From: Combretum micranthum
Lineage: Eukaryota; Streptophyta; Magnoliopsida; Myrtales; Combretaceae
Reading direction: 5' to 3'
Assembly: GCA_024138025.1 (NCBI GenBank)
Contig: JAMXBD010001032.1
Coordinates: 186,001 to 250,000, forward strand
DNA length: 64,000 bases
This document shows positions 12,948-24,555 of the stretch, one piece after another (within the stretch, counting starts at the first letter, position 1; each line of letters opens with the position of its first letter). The position numbers and the translations under genes were made by a program. The notes beneath the pieces were generated by a model. The model did no database searches. It was not told the origin of the DNA and saw only the letters and a list, made by a program, of their open reading frames with translations.

Positions 12948-13650
12948 TATACTGAACCGTTACTCAGTTTGATCAGTTTCTTGCATGCAAAGCTGCAAAG
13001 CCTTGGTAGCTAATTTATTTGCACTCAGCCCTGCTTTTACTTGCCATGTCGCTTCACAAACCGATTCTGATTCAACATATGCTTTAGAATCATTTCTTTG
13101 TTAATGAAGGACTTCTTCCATAAAGCTCCCGTCATTAGCAAACTTATTTAAATTGGATATAACAGTAGAGATTACAAGCAGCATCTCTTGAGGACAATGA
13201 TTGCCCTCTCTGCTTCTTCCATGAGAAGGAATCACCAACTATTGGGAACTTCATTCTAGGATAATGATTTGAGACATCCCTCAAATAGCTTCCAGAACTC
13301 TTTTGAGTATGATCATTACCTTGATTTTCACCTCTTAGACCTTGTTTTCTACATTTTATAGCAGATAAATGAGCATGAGATGGTGCAGTCACACAGAAAG
13401 CCAAATTGACAACCAACTAACCCAGAGAGCCCCACCTTTCTGCTACAACCTCTTTTAAATTTCTTTCTTCATGCAATGCTTGTTCCTGGGCTCTTTTCAA
13501 GGCTTTCGGCCTCCAGCTTGCACCATCATCACTAGTTACCGTGGAAGATAAGAGTTGGTCTCCGCCACTATTTACCTGCTTGTCATGTTCTGGATAACTA
13601 CATCCATTATTCCTCAAGAACGGATTCGGTTCCTTGGGGGTGATATTCAT
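12948..13650 (-). pseudogene. CWF19-like protein 2 gene fragment
   Basis: The minus strand encodes a partial copy of what I recognise from memory as plant CWF19L2, a spliceosome-associated CwfJ-family protein. Diagnostic blocks are ASWRPKALKRAQEQALHEER and VVAERWGSLG (13417-13650), then APSHAHLSAIKCRKQGL, a SYLRDVSNHYPRMK segment (13144-13416), and after a 1-base frameshift near 13170, NLNKFANDGSFMEEV and AGLSANKLATKALQL (12950-13170). Stops interrupt at 13417, near 13110 and at 12962. Only the region before the C-terminal CwfJ domains is present. An A15 tract on this strand (T run at 12868-12882) follows about 80 bases downstream. The cause could be a processed, captured or locally duplicated fragment. 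Confidence 0.7.
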
Positions 13651-13659
13651 CTTAATGGC

Positions 13660-14690
13660 AATGGCAATTCAAGTCGAGTGGTGATCGTGATGATGACGAC
13701 GAAGAGAACTCGAGATGAGATTTCTTAGAGGAGCAAATCATTCAATAAACACAAGGCAACACGCATAACTGGAATGGTGCAAGTTTGTGCACTATAATAC
13801 AACTATATGAAATAGAACGAGTTGCAGCGCTAGTGTTTGACTTTTACTCAAAGATTTATCAATGACAAATGAATTCTTCAACTCCATAAGAGCAGTTGGC
13901 AGCATCATGTGCTGAGTATTGATCAAGTTATGCATTGACACAACAATGCTCAATATACTCGAACTCTGTTCAATGAATTTTGGTCATAGGGGCAAAATGT
14001 AATGGGGCTTTAAAATATAACTATTATTATTTATATTTATTTAGGCTTGACTCGCAGGCTAAGTGATAGGGCCTAGTGAGTCCGGTTCAGTTTTTGGGAT
14101 GGCTTGGAGAGATTTTTTGTTGATGGGCTCAGAACAGGGATCGTTGGACAGGTCCACCGCATCCAATCTTTTTCAAGCAAGCTGATGCATATAGGAAATG
14201 ACTACTGGCCTTGGCCCATGAGGAGTTCATTTAGGATAATCATGAATTGAGCTTACTCCATCTCATTTGTCAATCGTTGAGATGATTTGACGGTCGTCAT
14301 CCATGCCAAGTGCATCTAAATACTCAGTTACTCCACATCATTTCCAACTTTTTGGAGAGAGAAGACAAACAACACTCTATAGAGGAGGTTCTATTCAGGA
14401 AGATCAAACAAGGCAACTCAAGCGATTTCTACCTCATCTACTCAAGAATTGTAAGGTTGATGTGCGAGTTTACTCAAGCTCCCTTACTTATTACTTGTGC
14501 ATTCAAGACACCAAGACTTCTTATTCCTCCTCCCCTGTCACTCTCTTTAAGCCATCCATCACCAAGTGTCATCTCTTCAGCAGCACTTCAAAGTCACATG
14601 CCAGGCAAGATCCACGCAATGTGTACGTGGCCACTACCAGCAAGGATCCCACATCTACAACCACTTAACTTATATATGGTTAAGATTGAT
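13660..14690. other. Unassigned region
   Basis: Composition is more balanced than its surroundings. Two overlapping plus-strand frames (14303-14668, 121 codons; 14310-14705, 131 codons) cover the same DNA. Neither shows a recognisable domain, and mutual overlap makes at most one plausible. No promoter or splice pattern convinces me. Possibly the 5' context of the CWF19L2 fragment or unrelated host DNA. Confidence 0.3.
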
Positions 14691-14699
14691 TTCATAATT

Positions 14700-15029
14700 G
14701 GGTAAATTACATTAAAAGATATTATTGTGTGAGAGTAAGTGCATTTGAGGTATCAATATTTCAAGTGGTTAAAAAAAATTCGCATTTAAAGATGAATTTA
14801 TTAAGATATCAACGTTTCAAGCAGTTAAAAAAAAATTTAACATTTTCACAAAGTGAGTCAAACAAGTTATTATAATTTACTATCAAGGAAAATTAAGGAA
14901 ACTTAGCTAAAAAATAATCCAAACTTGATACTTTTTCAAAATGTTGATACCTTAATTGATCACTTTACAAAACGTTGATTCATCTTTTTGACCACTTGAC
15001 ATGTTGATACCTTATATGAAATTTAACAC
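14700..15029. repeat. Foldback / MITE-like repeat
   Basis: The left edge reads GGGTAAATTACATTAAAAGA. The complement of the right edge (near 15029) reads GTGTTAAATTTCATATAAGG, a loose terminal inverted repeat. Inside, a unit like GATATCAACGTTTCAAG then CAGTTAAAAA occurs twice forward (about 14749-14830) and twice inverted (about 14935-15010), so the whole stretch can fold back on itself. The GGGTAAATTACA-type edge recalls Mutator-like MITEs, but I see no 9-bp target duplication. Confidence 0.45.
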
Positions 15030-15102
15030 CCCCCACACCGCCCCGCGCGTGCGCACGTACACACACCACCCCACCACCTACCCACCCACACATACACACA
15101 CA
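15026..15102. repeat. CA-rich simple repeat with a GC core
   Basis: A degenerate (CA)n/(CCCA)n tract interrupted by a CCGCGCGTGCGCACG-like alternating purine-pyrimidine core. The alternating GC and CA parts could adopt unusual helical forms. It has no coding value. Confidence 0.7.
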
Positions 15103-15109
15103 AATAGTG

Positions 15110-17129
15110 ATATCTATTGGTATAATTTGTATCTTCACAATTAGCAAGTAAGGACATCTATATGCAATTATCAATCAAAGGTATTAACATTTACAAAAAG
15201 GATTAATCAAATCAAAATTTATAACATCAAGAAAAATAAGATTTTGTCATATTTTAAGTCATTCGATGCATACCTACATACCCACAATCCAAGATCAAAC
15301 ATTACGTAGTTATTTTAATGAAAATTTTAATGTGTTGGTGATTTTTAATTTTTTGAAATCTTTTTGCTTTGAGTTTGTTAAATTTTATTGATTTTGACAA
15401 AATTCGATATTTTTGGTGATATAGATCCTAAAACACTATCAATTCAAAATTTACATTAAAAGAGCAATTTTTTCCAAGTGACAAATTTATTCAAGCAAAT
15501 TTCATTTTTTTTCTTTACATGCATATATATTCATTAACGCACTTATTATCATTATAATTTTTATTGCTACAATTATTACTAATTAATATTTATTCTATTT
15601 TTTTTAGATTTTTACTTTTTAGTATAGTAGGTATAACACATATCTATTACTTTGCTATTATTTATTATATTTGTTTATTATTATTATTATTAAATAAAAT
15701 AATAAAAAGAAAAAGGAATAACTTACCTGGGTTAGGAGCAACGGATGCAGATTGGGTTGGAATCTAGTCATACAAAACTCAACAGGTAGCGAGGCTAAAG
15801 TTAGCGGATCAATGGCCAACAACAGTGATGAGTTGGTTGGACTAGGCCAACAAAGAGATGTTGAGCACTCTTGTGGCTACGGTTTCCCTAAAAAATGGCT
15901 GCAAAGTGGTGGTTTGATGGTGGGCAGGTTCGTTGGAGATAGAGATGACTAGACTGCTTGAAAACGATCGTCTAACGACCTTTAGAATGGTGGAGCTAGT
16001 CGAATATATTGACTTTAGCTTCACAATCACCTCAATAGTGCCTATTCATCCTAAATGTGGCTGTGAGTGGTGGTTTCGAAAACTATGGTGGAGCCTATGA
16101 TGGTAGTGGTCATCAATTGTCCTAGCAGCATCTCTAAGCTATCCCAACCTATCAATTAAGAGCTCTTGACACCTTGAAGCTTCCCCTAACATCCAATTGC
16201 TTCAAAATTACCTATAAAATAAGAATTTTGAAAGAAAATTTTCAATATAGTAGCTTCTAAGAACAACTTAGATCCAAATTGTTAAGCGAAATAAGTCTTT
16301 CCCCACTTCAACAAGCATTAAGGAGCCTTATTTATACTAATAGGGTCTTATTTTAAGCTTGGATATTGTCAATTCATTAAAAAAATAAATCTTGATATTT
16401 AGGGTTCTTTTTGCATGAATTTGGGAATTGTATCAATTTTGAATGTTACTTTCTAATTAACTATGATATTTCCACTTTTAAGAACAATTAAAAGCTTCCA
16501 ATATGTTTCAAGTTACTTAAAATATGCCATCCGTATCAAATCTTGATGTTTTAAATAAGTATAAAGTTGATTTTTCCCAAGTTTCCTACCTCAATTAACT
16601 TAGGAAAACCCCATATTAATTCATAAGTTTGGTACCAATTGAAAGTATTCTCACCTACTTTGCAATTTCACCATTAATTTGGTGAAAATGCAAAGCTAAA
16701 TTGGCAAAAAATTGCTTCCAAGTAGCTGGCTGAGGTGTAGGGGCAGATGGAGGTTGAAGAAGGAGTGACGTCATCATGACATCAACATATACATAGGACT
16801 ATCACAGGTTGCCACAAAGAGAAAAAAATAAAAAAGGCACTTTGTGCGCCCCTTAAGACTTAAACTCAGGATCTCTTGTTTGATTGTTAATATCTTATCC
16901 AAATAGGTTATTGGCCTATGCTTGTTCTTATTTGCATAGAATATTATCTTAAAGCTTATAATGTAAGGCCATTGAATTAATTAGTCCATGATAGGCTATC
17001 TAAATGGATCATAATCTAAATATGTAATAAAAACATATTATTTTAAACCCAAATAATTTTTCTAAGGCTTATAAAATCAAAATTCCATGTAATTTTCATA
17101 CCTTAAAATATTAGAATGTGTGATTTTGG
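15110..17129. other. AT-rich unassigned DNA
   Basis: Only short frames (up to 67 codons) with no recognisable product. A higher-GC patch at about 15735-16200 and a phrase near 16840-16880 ('gcgccccttaagac...ctcaggatctcttg') resemble degraded retroelement untranslated sequence, but I could not pair it with another copy in the window. Confidence 0.3.
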
Positions 17130-17133
17130 GTTC

Positions 17134-18987
17134 TGTTAAGTCTCCTAATTTGGTTTTGATATAACAAAACATGTATAAGTGTTTGCTAACAAATTTATTA
17201 AGTGTGCAGTGCTTAAGTATGATTAAAGGTTTATGAAAATGTTTTTCAAAAGAGATTCAACTTAAAAAGTAATTCAAAAAGTATTCAGAAAGTTTTTTTT
17301 TAAGAACAAATGAATAGTCAGAAGGTACCTCAGAAGCTAAATCGTTGGTTTATAAGACATTTATAACAGTTAGAAGGTAAATCAGAGAGTAAACCTATAA
17401 TACACAAAAAGCTGCAATATCACGAACAAAAAATTTGTAGATCGATTTTTCTTCAATTAATTCATTAATTTAAAGACTCAGCACCAAAGTTGAATATTTG
17501 AGTAGTACACTCAAATTTTCCACTAAGTTGGTTCAAATATCCAAGGGAATTCGAGTTTATATTGAATTAAAAGTGTTATTCTTGAAGATTTAATCTTTTG
17601 ACAGCATATTCAGGTTCAAACTTTTAAGACATTCAAGATCAATTTCATTTTACAAGCTGGAAATCAATTCAAGACTATCATAATGAAGATCTTTGTCTTT
17701 TAGGACGTGTTTGAATAAGACAATGAATCCAAAATCATGAAGCTTAAGGACAGCAAGAAGAACTTAAAATTAAGAGAGCTAAAGACAGCTAGAGGATTTC
17801 AAAATCATGAGATTTATGGGTTGCAAAAATATGGGATACAAATCTATTTTTCAAATTGAATAATATCAGAAGATGTTTATCCTTAAGTAGATGAAATTTA
17901 TGGGATCTTCATCAACAATCAAATTTATCTTTACAAGCTAGAAATTTTCGAATTTGAAGAAGATAATGAACAGTAAGATTTTGTCATATCTTCAAGGGAT
18001 TTTGATACGATATTTTTAGAGGATGATTTGGATTAATAAAGTTCAAATCTTCAAGACCCATCCACAGCAAGGTTAATATCTCTAGCAAGTGCACAAAAAT
18101 AGGATCAATATTTTCATCAAGGTTCATTGTTATCCCACCCGTTGGAAGAACTTGAAACAAATATCAAAGAACATTAGAGAAAATCTTAGAACAAAATTTC
18201 ATCTCAAATATTTTAGCTGTTGAAAGATTGAGAATATATAACAGAGGTTCAAATAAGGAACACATGTGAAAAAGAGGAGCAAGCACTCTAAGTCTGCGAA
18301 TTCCATCAATTTATTTGAGAAAAATATTGTTACTTTAATTTTCTTCCCTACACAAAATTTGAGAGGAATCTTTTACTCTTTATTCATCACTTGATTTTGA
18401 TTTGTACTTTGTGTGAGGTTGAGTTACAAGTAGATTTAGTAGATTGATTGTTAGCTCAATAAAAGCTTGGAAAATCAAGCCGAGTGCTTTGGCAAAGATA
18501 ACTTGTAACTTGTTAATCTTTCGATATAGTGAACATACCGGTGTGAAATATCGGGTCCTCGGCTTGGTGCTGGAAGAGAGGACTGACACTCGAAGCAGAA
18601 TCTCTATAAAATCGATTTTACAATTTCTTCTTCCTTATCTTTTTAATTCGTGCATGTTTATTTATATGTTTTAGCTTTTTTTTTTACTCAGAGACTAAAT
18701 CAGAGAGTAACTAGAAGTTTATTTTCTAATAAGAGACTAAATCAGAAAGTAAACTGGAAACTCAACTTTAAACTTTTGCTTAATCTTTTGTGAACTTAAG
18801 TAAAATTGTTTTTATCCAAATTTTGATTAAAGTTATTGGTGGTTAAGTTTGTTGTTTTCAAGTGAGTTTAAAAACCATTATAATTTGATTAACTAAGTGG
18901 TGTGAATTTGGTTAACTTTTTGAAAAAGTGAAATTTTTATTGGATAACCAATTCACTCCTCTCTTGGTTATTCTTTCAGGACCAACA
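17134..18987 (+). mobile_element. Solo LTR of a SIRE-like copia element
   Basis: A 1,854-bp LTR starting TGTTAAGTCTCCTAATTTGG and ending TCTTTCAGGACCAACA. The same 4 bases, GTTC, flank both ends (17130-17133 and 18988-18991). No primer-binding site follows and no polypurine tract precedes it, so it is solo. It shares its organisation with the complete SIRE-like LTRs at 21416 and 30497: a TTTTGATATAACAAAACATG-type start, the GAGCTGGAAGAG...GACTGACAC motif with a nearby CTATAAA, and a GGACCAACA end. The copy at 841-1806 is an inverted truncated relative. Confidence 0.85.
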
Positions 18988-19223
18988 GTTCAATATAATA
19001 TTTTATTTTTATTACATACTAAAAATATATATATATATATTTAAGCTTCAATAAGCAAAAATATGATGTTTACAGCCACCCCTCTTTGTGTGAGGTTTGT
19101 CAAAGCCTTATCACAAATATAAAAAGAGATATCATTTTTGCCTTGATGAGTTTTGAAATATACCTGGAGGTTTAGGCCTACTGGGGTTTATAACCGTACA
19201 CTTTTATGCTAAGTGATGATCTT
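18988..19223. other. AT-rich spacer with a (TA)n run
   Basis: Noncoding. Contains a (AT)n run near 19026-19041. No feature recognised. Confidence 0.3.
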
Positions 19224-19558
19224 TGATATGAACCTGAATGGTGCTCCTTCGAGCTAGCAAACCTTGTACTGAGTGTTCGAATTTGAATTGGATAGCACTT
19301 ATTTCAAGCTAGTGATTCTAAAAGACAGGTTGGAAAGCTCCTATGAGCAAGTGATCCTAAAGATATGTTGGACGACACTTCTTTGAAGCAAGCGATCCTA
19401 AGGCTAAGACAGTGCTCCTTCAAGTAGATAATCTTAATGCTATTTTTAATGGCGCTCTTATGAGCAAGTGACCCAAAAACTAGGAGAGTGCTCATTCAAG
19501 CAAATGATCCTAATGCTATGTTGATGGCACTCCTATAAACAAGTAACCTAAAAAGTAG
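19224..19558 (+). repeat. Degenerate minisatellite, unit about 38 bp
   Basis: About eight to nine decayed units in which a GGCACTCCT/GTGCTCCTT half alternates with an AGCAAGTGATCCTAA half. The clearest units are at about 19340-19558, where GAGCAAGTGA or close variants recur every 36-41 bases. Neighbouring units differ systematically, which hints at a two-unit higher-order period of about 75 bp. It directly precedes the LTR-like element at 19560. Tandem repeats just upstream of the 3' LTR are known from Tat-lineage gypsy elements, so this may be such a 3' UTR. Confidence 0.7.
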
Positions 19559-19559
19559 G

Positions 19560-21063
19560 TGATAAGTGATTTTTTACTCGATTCAAATCATGGAAACAAT
19601 TTGATTGAACATTTTACAAAATTCTCATAAGGTCGTGCTATTATTATTCATTTGTTGTTTTTCAACTCCATTGAGTACTAAGGAAGAAACAAAGTAACTT
19701 GATGAAGAATTGGAGTGAAAACAACCAAGATAGATACTCAAAGATCAAACTACGGCAACTTGGGATCATAATCAAGGTAAAACAATTAGCAAAGCCAATC
19801 ACGCCTTAAGTGCTCTTGTGATTGAGAACCATAGAAGACATTAAGCAAAACCACGACCAAAGGAGCTAGACATAAAGCTAACCACACCTATTAATTGAGG
19901 TTGCAATTCGAGCTACGACTCGACCCTGACCTCTGTCAAACACGCGTACAATCTAACAAAGCTTGCTATAAAAAATTTACTATGTCAGTGAATAAAATCT
20001 TGATAATTTCCATGCATGTTACATATAAATAAGTGTGCACAGACGTTGTAATAGTATTATACGTTATTATACCATATTATAAGAAATTACTAAGATAGGA
20101 TAGGCGCGTAAATATTAGAGAGAGAATTTATAGTGAGAGAAACCTACTTTTACTAGGGATTTGAAGTTCTTGTGGTGAATACAAGCTAATTGAAAGTTTG
20201 CTTTGCAAGAATTCATACTTTCGTAGGTGATATTTGAATTCATTTTACATTATTTCTCTTGATTGCATGCTAAATGTTAAAACCCATGGAGAAATAGTTG
20301 TTTTAACTTAGGTTTTGTGAATCCAAGACCCGATTCATGTGATTTCAAATATACATTATTGAATACAGTTAGGTATTTGTAATTAGTCAATCAAGCTTTA
20401 AATTCATGGGTTTGTGTGTGTGCACATGTAAATTCAAGTCCGATTTCAACTGAACAAATTGAGAAATCATTTTTTTAATAGATCCAAGCCATTAATGAAG
20501 TTGCCTGTAACTACCTAGAGATAGAAATGGTGAAAATTTATGTCACTTGATTAAAAAATTCATTGATCAAATGATTCTCTAACTTAATACAAATCTAGGT
20601 TGCTGATAACTTAAGAGAGATTTCGGTAATCTAATCTAAGTTTCGAGATTCTTGATACTCGAGAGGGGCATTAACATACACTAGTGAATCTAGCAATACC
20701 AGTATACTTGACAAAGAACTCATTGATTTTGTTAAGAAATCATATGAGAACTTGGTGAAGCAAAACCTAAGACTATTCTTTCATTTCAAAGTCATCTCCT
20801 GAATATTTTCCTTGAAAACATGTAAAAGTAGGAGTAACTTTAGCTTAGTTTGTCAATATTAGTTTATCATACTTTATTGAATTTTCTTTGCTAGATAATA
20901 GATTAAAAGTAAGTACATTTTTTCTTAATTTCAGAAGGGGAGGTTTATGCCTCCATCTTATCTATTCTTCTGGACGGGGTAGCCTGCTTCTTTTTAGCTT
21001 AATTACCTCTCCGCACTTATTGCAAGAGTAAGTTCCTAGAGTCGGCGCATCTCGAGCTTATCA
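19560..21063 (+). mobile_element. LTR-like element, 1.5 kb
   Basis: Begins TGATAAGTGATTTTTTACTC and ends CTCGAGCTTATCA, so the ends form a 7-bp inverted repeat TGATAAG/CTTATCA, as LTRs do. The sequence is repeated in inverse orientation at about 55825-57390, with many shared blocks: ATGGAGAAATA, TTTTGTGAA(T)CCAAGACC, AATCTAGGTTGCT, AAAGAACTCATTGA. The preceding AAAAAGTAGG could be a degenerate polypurine tract. No clean 5-bp target duplication is seen, so it may be a 3' LTR with its internal region lost, or a solo LTR. Lineage unknown. Confidence 0.65.
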
Positions 21064-21410
21064 CCTAAGTGACATGTTTTAAAGGGACCCCTACGAACTC
21101 TTCCTCTCTCTAACATAATATATATTCATGACTCAATTCCCTGAGTCAATTGAGTAAAGGCTATGTTTGTTTCTATCTTGTAGTAGAATACTCCTAATTT
21201 AAGACTTTTTATCAAGGATCACTAAGTTAAAAGTTTCATCTACTTCTTTCACTAAATGTTAAAAGGACTATATAAAAGCTAAAAATTTCCTAGAAGTAAA
21301 CCTGTTTATTTTTCACAGTAGGACTCAATCAACTTTCAGAATTCTAATTCCTAAGCTAAACATAAGGTAAATTTATTTTTAAAGATTTATCTACTTAATT
21401 TTAACTAAGG
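21064..21410. other. Spacer left of the SIRE-like element, possible Athila 3' remnant
   Basis: Noncoding. It is directly continuous with 32438 onward once the SIRE-like insertion and its duplication are removed, so it should belong to the same host sequence, which by inference is the 3' end of the minus-strand Athila-like element. No LTR matching 50426-52002 was found here. Confidence 0.35.
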
Positions 21411-21415
21411 AAACC

Positions 21416-23113
21416 TATTAAGTTCTTTAATAATGTTTTGATGATAACAAAAGGATGATTAATCGTTTCTAATTTTATTTATTAAGTATGATTGAATAGA
21501 AGCTTATTCAAAACCTGTAATAGTTGTATAAATACGTTTTACAAAGTCAAAAGTTATTTCAAAAGTTTCGTTTAAGCTTTGGTATCTAAAGAAAGTCTTT
21601 CAGAAGCATTTTCAGAACTTTCAGTGAGACTCATATATGCTTAACAAGCTAGTCAGAAGCAATTTTGAAACTTTCAGCGATGGAAAAATAAGTCTATCAA
21701 AAGCATTTTCAGAATTTACGTTAGTAGATAAATATGCTTATCAAGCTAGTAAGAGGCAATTTCAGAACCTTAAGGATTGGCACAAATTTTTCCAGATTCG
21801 CCTAAAATTGTTTAAATCTTAGATTTAAATATTTTTCAATACCCAGCTCACTTATCAAGTATATTTGGGTAATATGCTGGACGTGTTTCACTTAAGTTGG
21901 ATTTTATATCATGGGGATCTTTTCACATCAAGTTTTATATAAAGATTATATTGAAAATTATTTTGATATCTTCAAATATTTTTATCAAGACGCATGGATA
22001 ATTCCTGAAGCTCTTATAGGTCACGAATGTGATAAGATATGGATAATAAAGGTTGTTTCGATAAGAAGATATGATTGTTACAAAATAAGAATAGAAGATA
22101 ATGTTTTTTATCTGAAGATAAAATTTATTAGGATATCAACTTATCCATATTTTTTAAGATCACAAGAGAAATCGGCAAAAATATTGAGGATTATCCAAAA
22201 AAAGAAAACAAGAGAAGATCACTGTGATTTATTGAAGAAGATAAAGTTATCATTTCCAGTATATATTGTTCAAATCACAAAGAGAAAAACACGGTAATTT
22301 TCATATCAGTTCAAGGAAATAATTACAAAAGAATCAAAGACGTTATCTCAACAAAGCTTATCTAATTCATGACAGACGGATAGAAGCAGCTAGATGGTTT
22401 TCAAATTTTAAAATACAGATAAAGAAGAACAGATTTGTAGCCGAGATAATTGGGACATGATATCAATTCTTCAAACCGATATTGACCGTTGAAGAACATA
22501 GTCATAATTATAAAAGAAAACAGAAGGAAGTAGAGGATCTTTACAAGCTACACACGCAGCAAGAAATATTCATCCTTTTCATATATTAATCTCCTACAAG
22601 CTACACACACATCAAGAAATATTCATCCTTCTCATATATCAATCTCCTACAAGCTTTCATTAATCTGAAATTGTGCAAATATTCTTCATTGTTTTAGTCT
22701 TCGATTTTTTATTTGTAATAGAAGGAACTTGTTGTTGCCTTCTTAGCTTGGTAGCTCAGTTACAAGTTTAGACTCTGTAGATCAATTGAAGCTAGAGGAT
22801 AACTGTGAGAATCGAGCAAGGAGAATTGTACAAGCTTGTAATATGTTCTTATTGGATATAGTGAAACAAAACCAGTAGGATAACGGGGTCCCCGACGTGG
22901 AGCTGGAAGAGTGGACTGACACACAAGGCGGAACCACTATAAATAGCTGTCTGATATTCTTTTTCCCTCATCTTTTATTTTTCAGTAATACATTGTCAGC
23001 ATTGTTTAATTGATATATTGTTCTCATGTTTAAAACTTAAAAGGGAAATTTTAAAAAGCGAAATTTTTAAATAATCAATTCAACCCCCCTTCTTGATTAT
23101 TTTGGGACCAACA
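21416..23113 (+). repeat. 5' LTR of the SIRE-like element
   Basis: A 1,698-bp LTR ending TTTTGGGACCAACA, immediately followed by the primer site. It contains a 128-codon open frame (21911-22297) that is also present in the 3' LTR. A CTATAAATAG sequence starting at 22937 is the best TATA candidate, with a GAGCTGGAAGAG motif about 40 bases upstream. Short near-repeats of 'ctacacac(g/a)cagcaagaaatattcatcc' lie at about 22549-22640. Confidence 0.92.
22938..22945 (+). promoter_or_regulatory. Candidate LTR TATA box
   Basis: TATAAATA in the distal part of the 5' LTR, repeated at 32261-32268 in the 3' LTR and, as CTATAAAA, in the related solo LTR near 18605. Its position about 170 bases before the LTR end fits a short R-U5. 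Role inferred from the motif only. Confidence 0.4.
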
Positions 23114-23115
23114 AT

Positions 23116-23127
23116 TGGTATCAGAGC
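23116..23127 (+). promoter_or_regulatory. Primer-binding site, tRNA-Met type
   Basis: TGGTATCAGAGC two bases after the 5' LTR end. This is the standard 12-base complement of the plant initiator tRNA-Met 3' end used by copia elements to prime minus-strand DNA. Confidence 0.93.
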
Positions 23128-23165
23128 AAGGCTCTTTTATTGATTTGAGTGATCCATTTAAAAAA

Positions 23166-24517
23166 ATGGCTGAGAACAATGTAGCAATTAACCGTGCACC
23201 TTTCTTTGATGGTTCAAATTTTTCTTACTGGAAAATACGTATGGAAACCTATATAAAAGATAATGATTATGATTCTTAGCAGGTGATTTCCATTGGAGAT
23301 AATGTGGTTACAGTGAATGGAAACTCAGTTCTGATAGACGTTGAGAAGAAGAATATTGAAAAGAATAACAAAGCTAAGAATTTGTTGTTAACAACTATTG
23401 CTGCTTCAAAATTTTATGTTATATCTTCGTATGAAACAGCAAAGGAGATCTAAGATAGACTAACTGAAACTTATGAAGGAACTAATACAATTGAAGAAAC
23501 TACAATTAAAGCTTTACTTCAGCAATATGAGTTATTCAAGTTTAAAATTGATGAATCTGTCAAAGATGCATTTAACAGGTTCACTGCAATTACAAATGAA
23601 TTGGCATCACTTTGCAAAGTAATTGGTGATCCTGATCTTGTGAGGAAGATAATGAGAATTCTACCATCAACTTGGGATGCAAAGAAAACTGCTATAGAAG
23701 AAGCATAGGATCTCAACAAACTTTCTCTTAGCCAACTAAGAGAAAAGCTAATGGCTTATGAATCTCACAAAAAGACTACTCAAGGAGAAGAAAGTAGTTC
23801 CAAAGGGATTGCGTTTAAAGCCAAAGAAGTTGCTATCAACCAAGCTAATTCAAATAATAGTGATGATGAAGGAGATGAAGATAATAATCTTTTAGTACGA
23901 AAGCTCAATCGGTTCTTTAAAAAGCAAAGAGGTAAGAAATTTAGTGCTTTTAAGAAAACTATTGAATATAGAAAAAATGATGCAGGAAAAGCTTATAAAG
24001 AAAAAGAGAAGAAAAAGGAGAAGAAGGAGATTCAATGTTATGAGTGTAAAAAGCCAGGACATATCAAATATGAGTGTCCCACATTGATAAAGAAAATGGA
24101 GCAATACAAAAGAGAAGTCAAGCAATGTTAGCAACATGGAGTGATCTAGATGATACAGAGAGTAATCCAAAAGATACAAATGAAGAAGAAGAAGCAAATC
24201 TTTGTCTAATGGCTACTTTTGAGGTACACTCTGAATCTAAATCTGATAATGAAATAACTAAAGATGACATGCTTGTTGAAATGAAAAAGTTATTAAAAGC
24301 TCTTAAAAAGGCCGATACTAAGCTAGTTAAATATGATAGTGAAATAAAATCTCTCAAGAATGAAAAGGAAGTAATAAAACAAACAAATTGTTTACTTGTT
24401 GATGAAAATCACATATTAAAACATGATCTTGAAAAATTGCATATAGAAAATGAAAAATTAAGAAAAGATAATAGTTTATTAAAGGAAGAAACCGGTTTAT
24501 TAAAAAAAAGTAGATGA
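23166..24517 (+). pseudogene. SIRE-like gag (capsid and nucleocapsid)
   Basis: Starts MAENNVAINRAPFFDGSNFS at 23166, the typical DUF4219-like N-terminus of copia Gag, then a UBN2-type capsid core (e.g. FKFKIDESVKDAFNRF). A CCHC zinc knuckle CYECKKPGHIKYEC lies at about 24036-24077. Premature stops occur at codons 38 (23277), 96 (23451) and 181 (23706). At least two of these fall where a Trp is expected. A frameshift between about 24090 and 24128 moves the frame into a strongly charged coiled-coil-like segment (24130-24517, heptad-rich Lys/Glu/Leu). The protein would form the particle and bind RNA, but this copy cannot be translated through. Confidence 0.85.
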
Positions 24518-24555
24518 GTTATCTAATTCAATAAAGAATACATTTAATTAATGCA

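Noticed and set aside
14303..14705. Two overlapping plus-strand ORFs of 121 and 131 codons
   Set aside because: They cover the same DNA in two frames, show no recognisable domain, and have no supporting splice or promoter signals.
18988..19020. Primer-binding site after the LTR at 17134-18987
   Set aside because: No TGGTATCAGAGC or other tRNA-complementary sequence follows, so it is scored as a solo LTR.
19560..21063. Interpretation as a DNA transposon with an 11-bp TAGGTGATAAG inverted repeat
   Set aside because: The inverse copy at 55825-57390 does not keep the longer repeat, and the TGATAAG/CTTATCA core is better explained as LTR ends.
19560..21415. 3' LTR of the Athila-like element
   Set aside because: Sequence left of the SIRE insertion does not match the LTR at 50426-52002 in either orientation as far as I can read.
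23892..24197. 101-codon minus-strand Leu/Phe-rich ORF
   Set aside because: Antisense shadow of the Lys/Glu-rich copia gag tail.
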